A stretch of 8,516 nt of DNA, from NCBI GenBank assembly GCA_937915475.1, contig CALGIR010000264.1:1-8516 (forward strand), in the 5' to 3' direction. Both the position numbers and the translations under genes were made by a program. The notes beneath the pieces are model-generated. The model saw nothing but the letters and a program-made list of their open reading frames with translations. It was not told the DNA's origin and did no database searches. Source of the DNA: an uncultured Bacteroidales bacterium. Lineage in GTDB: Bacteria; Bacteroidota; Bacteroidia; Bacteroidales; Tenuifilaceae. Within the stretch, counting starts at the first letter, position 1, and each line of letters opens with the position of its first letter. Of this stretch, positions 5,887-8,516 are shown one piece after another.

Positions 5887-7884
5887 ATGGTAAGGAGGAT
5901 AGGCTTTATCGCTTTTCTTATTCTATTCACCCATGTTTCCTTTTCGCAAGGCATTCAGGATTCTACCTTTCAAATACAAGTGGTTGAGATAAGCGCCGAC
6001 CGTATTTTTAGGAAGGAGACCGCTGGAATGAAGGAAACCCAGGTTGATACATTGGTTTTACTCCAAAAGGTAAATCTATCCTTATCTGAGTTGCTGTCGG
6101 AAAACACTCCGGTATTCATAAAAAGTCATGGACGGGGCGCATTGGCCACTGCATCGTTCAGAGGTACGGCAGCATCGCATACGCAGGTAAACTGGAATGG
6201 TATTAATATCAATAGTCCAATGGCCGGAATGGTCGATTTTTCGCTTATTCCTGTTTATATTATTGATGAGATGAACCTAAAGCACGGAACAGCTTCCATT
6301 GCCGACCAAAGTGGCGGGTTGGGAGGTTCAATTAGCATAGGTAATCGGGTAGATTGGAATGATAAATTTAGTGTACAGTACCTGCAGGGTGTGGGTAGTT
6401 ATAGTACGTTTGACGAGTTTCTTCAGGTTGGAGGAGGCAATAAAACAATACAGCTAAAAACTAGGCTTTACCATAACTTTTCACAGAATGATTATACTTT
6501 TATAAATCGGGGTATAGGAAACCTTAATCCTCAAACAGGCATAATTACCAATCCTTTAGATACTAACGATAATGCCGATTTTACGAAGTATGGATTATTG
6601 CAGGAAATTTATTTTCGTCCAAGTTCTAACAATGTTTTTTCGGTAAAGTATTGGGGACAATGGGCCGATAGAACCATACCAAGGGCAACAAGTTATGAGG
6701 GGCCAGATAACTCAAACCTGAACAATCAGATTGACAATGACCATAAGGCAGTAGTTGACTGGAAGTACTATACCGATAAGGCAAAGGTTACGCTAAGGAG
6801 TGGATACTCACAAAAGCAGCTCGATTATACGCTTAAAAACTTTGTCCCTGGATTTGGTTTAGTTCCCGCTATTTACTCGGAAAGTAAACAGAAGAGTTCC
6901 TTAAATTCTGCAGCATATACCTATAGTTTTGGTGATAAATTTTCGCTTGAAACTAGTTTAGATTTTAATTATCACGATGTTGCCTCTCGCGATTCGGTAA
7001 AAAAAACGGGCTATGAGCAACAGCGTAAAGAGCTGTTAGGGTTTATTGCTGTTCGTAAAAATTTTGCCGATAGGCTAAACCTGAATTTTATGCTTCGTCA
7101 GGATTGGGTAGATGACGATTTTGTTCCGTTAGTGCCGTTTTTTGGGTTTGATTTTAGGGTATTCAAACAGGCAGACTTGCTGATAAAAGGAAACATTGCC
7201 CGTAATTACCATCAACCATCGCTAAACGATTTGTATTGGCAACCCGGAGGTAATCCCGATTTGCTTCCTGAGGAGGGAGTAAGTTTTGAGTTAGGTTTAG
7301 AGCATCAAAAAATAGTAAACGGACATCTATTAAAGACTGAAATTACTGCGTATCGTTCCGATATTGATAACTGGATTATTTGGATACCCAGCTATAAAGG
7401 CTACTGGGAGCCCCGAAATATTAAACGGGTGTTGTCGCAAGGTATTGAGTTCAATTCGTCTTTAAAAGGGATGGTTGGGGCCGTAAATTACCGTATAGCA
7501 GGTAATTATGCCTACACTCAATCCGTAAATTATGGCGACCCTCTGGTGTGGGGCGATGAGTCGTACGGTAAGCAGCTCGTTTATGTTCCTCTACACTCTG
7601 GTAACGTGCTGTTTAGCCTTTTGTTTAAAGGATATAACATCACCTATCAGCACAATTCCTACAGTGAGCGATACACCACATCAAGCAACGATGTGAGTAG
7701 GCGCGATTGGCTATATCCGTACTTTATGAATGACTTAATCCTGGGGAAAGAATTTCAGGTAAAAGGTGTTAAGTTATCGGCAGAAATAAAAATATATAAT
7801 CTGTTCAACGAAACTTATCATTCTATACTTTATAGACCAATGCCAGGGCGTAACTACATGTTTTTATTAAAGATTAATATTTAA
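5887..7884 (+). CDS. btuB: TonB-dependent outer-membrane receptor, BtuB-type
   Basis: Outer-membrane beta-barrel that imports a bound ligand, here most likely cobalamin, using TonB energy. The 665 residues begin with a signal peptide (1-20, SFS before QG). A TonB-box-like strand FQIQVVEISADR (29-39) follows. The plug domain (about 50-152) carries VFIKSHGRGALATASFRGT, the NWNGININSPMAG segment and GGLGGSISI. The barrel (about 160-665) has alternating strands and ends with GRNYMFLLKINI; the last residue is not the usual Phe. The length is close to that of E. coli BtuB (about 600) and shorter than SusC-type receptors (about 1000). The B12 riboswitch upstream and the BtuG gene starting one base after its stop support cobamide as substrate. 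A strong AAGGAGG lies just inside the ORF, after the ATG, but no start codon follows it at usable distance. Confidence 0.9.
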   Translation: MVRRIGFIAFLILFTHVSFSQGIQDSTFQIQVVEISADRIFRKETAGMKETQVDTLVLLQKVNLSLSELLSENTPVFIKSHGRGALATASFRGTAASHTQVNWNGININSPMAGMVDFSLIPVYIIDEMNLKHGTASIADQSGGLGGSISIGNRVDWNDKFSVQYLQGVGSYSTFDEFLQVGGGNKTIQLKTRLYHNFSQNDYTFINRGIGNLNPQTGIITNPLDTNDNADFTKYGLLQEIYFRPSSNNVFSVKYWGQWADRTIPRATSYEGPDNSNLNNQIDNDHKAVVDWKYYTDKAKVTLRSGYSQKQLDYTLKNFVPGFGLVPAIYSESKQKSSLNSAAYTYSFGDKFSLETSLDFNYHDVASRDSVKKTGYEQQRKELLGFIAVRKNFADRLNLNFMLRQDWVDDDFVPLVPFFGFDFRVFKQADLLIKGNIARNYHQPSLNDLYWQPGGNPDLLPEEGVSFELGLEHQKIVNGHLLKTEITAYRSDIDNWIIWIPSYKGYWEPRNIKRVLSQGIEFNSSLKGMVGAVNYRIAGNYAYTQSVNYGDPLVWGDESYGKQLVYVPLHSGNVLFSLLFKGYNITYQHNSYSERYTTSSNDVSRRDWLYPYFMNDLILGKEFQVKGVKLSAEIKIYNLFNETYHSILYRPMPGRNYMFLLKINI

Positions 7885-7885
7885 A

Positions 7886-8516
7886 ATGAGAAGAACATTA
7901 AGATATATTGCACCTGTTTTATTCGTTCTACTTTTATCTTGCATGGAGGATGATAAGCTGTGGAATTTTGAGAGCCCAAGCATTAGCATACCTGCCAAAG
8001 GTGTATTTATTACCAACGAGGGTAATTTTATGTACGGAAATGCCTCTCTCTCATATTACGACATGGAGACAGGAGAGGTGCTAAACGATGTTTTTTACGA
8101 ATTCAATAAGTTGCCTTTGGGCGATGTGGCACAGTCAATGGTAATTCGCGATAGTTTAGGTTACATAGTAGTAAATAACAGCGGTAAAATTTACATTATT
8201 AATGTAAACACGTTCGAGTATGTGGGAAAAATAACTGGCTTAACCTCTCCACGTTACATTCATTTTTTGAGTGATACAAAGGCGTACGTAACCGATTTAT
8301 ATGCCAAGTCCATCGCCATTGTTAATCCACAAACCTTTGAGAGAATTGGTGCAATAAGCGTAAATAATCACGAGACAGAGTTCTACCAGCATCCCACAGA
8401 AGAAATGGTGCAATACGATAAATACGTATTCACCAATTGCTGGAGTTACGACAATCAGATATTGGTAATTGATAGCGAAACCGACCAGGTGGTTGATTCC
8501 ATTGAGGTACTCAAGC
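7886..8516 (+). CDS. btuG: BtuG-type cobamide-binding beta-propeller lipoprotein (3' end outside window)
   Basis: Surface lipoprotein that in Bacteroides captures cobamides with very high affinity and hands them to its partner BtuB. Only the first 210 codons are visible; BtuG is near 380 aa. The signal peptide ends in lipobox LLSC, with the lipidated Cys at residue 19. It is followed by MEDDK, an acidic stretch of the kind that serves as surface-export signal for Bacteroidota lipoproteins. The propeller starts with GVFITNEGNF. It then shows GDVAQSMVI, GYIVVNNS, TSPRYIHFLSDTKAYVTD, and EEMVQYDKYVFTNCWSY, blocks I recognise from the BtuG/YncE-like family. The ATG lies one base after the btuB stop, so the pair is translationally close. 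The start is chosen because it directly precedes the signal peptide. Confidence 0.92.
   Translation, partial: MRRTLRYIAPVLFVLLLSCMEDDKLWNFESPSISIPAKGVFITNEGNFMYGNASLSYYDMETGEVLNDVFYEFNKLPLGDVAQSMVIRDSLGYIVVNNSGKIYIINVNTFEYVGKITGLTSPRYIHFLSDTKAYVTDLYAKSIAIVNPQTFERIGAISVNNHETEFYQHPTEEMVQYDKYVFTNCWSYDNQILVIDSETDQVVDSIEVLK

Noticed and set aside
5892..5898. Shine-Dalgarno-like AAGGAGG
   Set aside because: It lies after the btuB ATG and no usable start codon follows within about 15 bases; the signal peptide requires the ATG at 5887.
1..8516. CRISPR arrays, insertion sequences, tRNA or rRNA genes
   Set aside because: No regularly spaced repeats, transposase-like frames, terminal inverted repeats or tRNA/rRNA signatures were seen on either strand.

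Overview
The window comes from an AT-rich member of the Bacteroidota, probably a Bacteroidales-type organism outside the gut genus Bacteroides. Three things point there. Two secreted proteins end in YPNP-type sorting domains of the type IX secretion system (T9SS). The outer-membrane uptake genes are of the Bacteroidota BtuB/BtuG type. Start sites are A-rich and mostly lack a Shine-Dalgarno sequence.

Left part (1-1312): a peptidase E-like gene (pepE, family S51) on the + strand has its N-terminal part in a different frame. The reading frame changes between about 50 and 69, next to short A runs, so it is either a frameshifted gene or a sequencing error. It converges on a minus-strand gene for a six-helix acetate/succinate transporter (SatP/YaaH, GPR1/FUN34 family). 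A perfect GC-rich hairpin at 698-719 sits between them and can serve both as terminator.

Control region (1313-2226): this holds a well-conserved cobalamin (B12) riboswitch at about 1584-1737. The next long gene starts almost 490 bases later. That gap contains a possible 56-codon, cysteine-containing small ORF (1851-2021). Its start codon lies in the 3' arm of an imperfect hairpin (1816-1865).

Right part (2227-8516): four same-strand genes look like one B12-controlled cobamide uptake operon. In order they are: a large secreted protein (N-terminal region probably a beta-propeller, then an Ig-like region, a DUF4465 domain and a T9SS signal); a second T9SS-exported cell-surface protein; a TonB-dependent outer-membrane receptor of the BtuB type; and a BtuG-type beta-propeller lipoprotein that runs off the window. 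The last three are nearly contiguous, with 1-base gaps. A 12-bp hairpin separates the first gene from the other three. In the likely mechanism BtuG captures cobamide at the surface and passes it to BtuB for TonB-driven import. The two T9SS proteins are probably extra surface cobamide-handling factors of unknown activity. The most notable point is the use of T9SS-sorted proteins as accessory parts of a B12 uptake locus, together with the unexplained small ORF and hairpin after the riboswitch.
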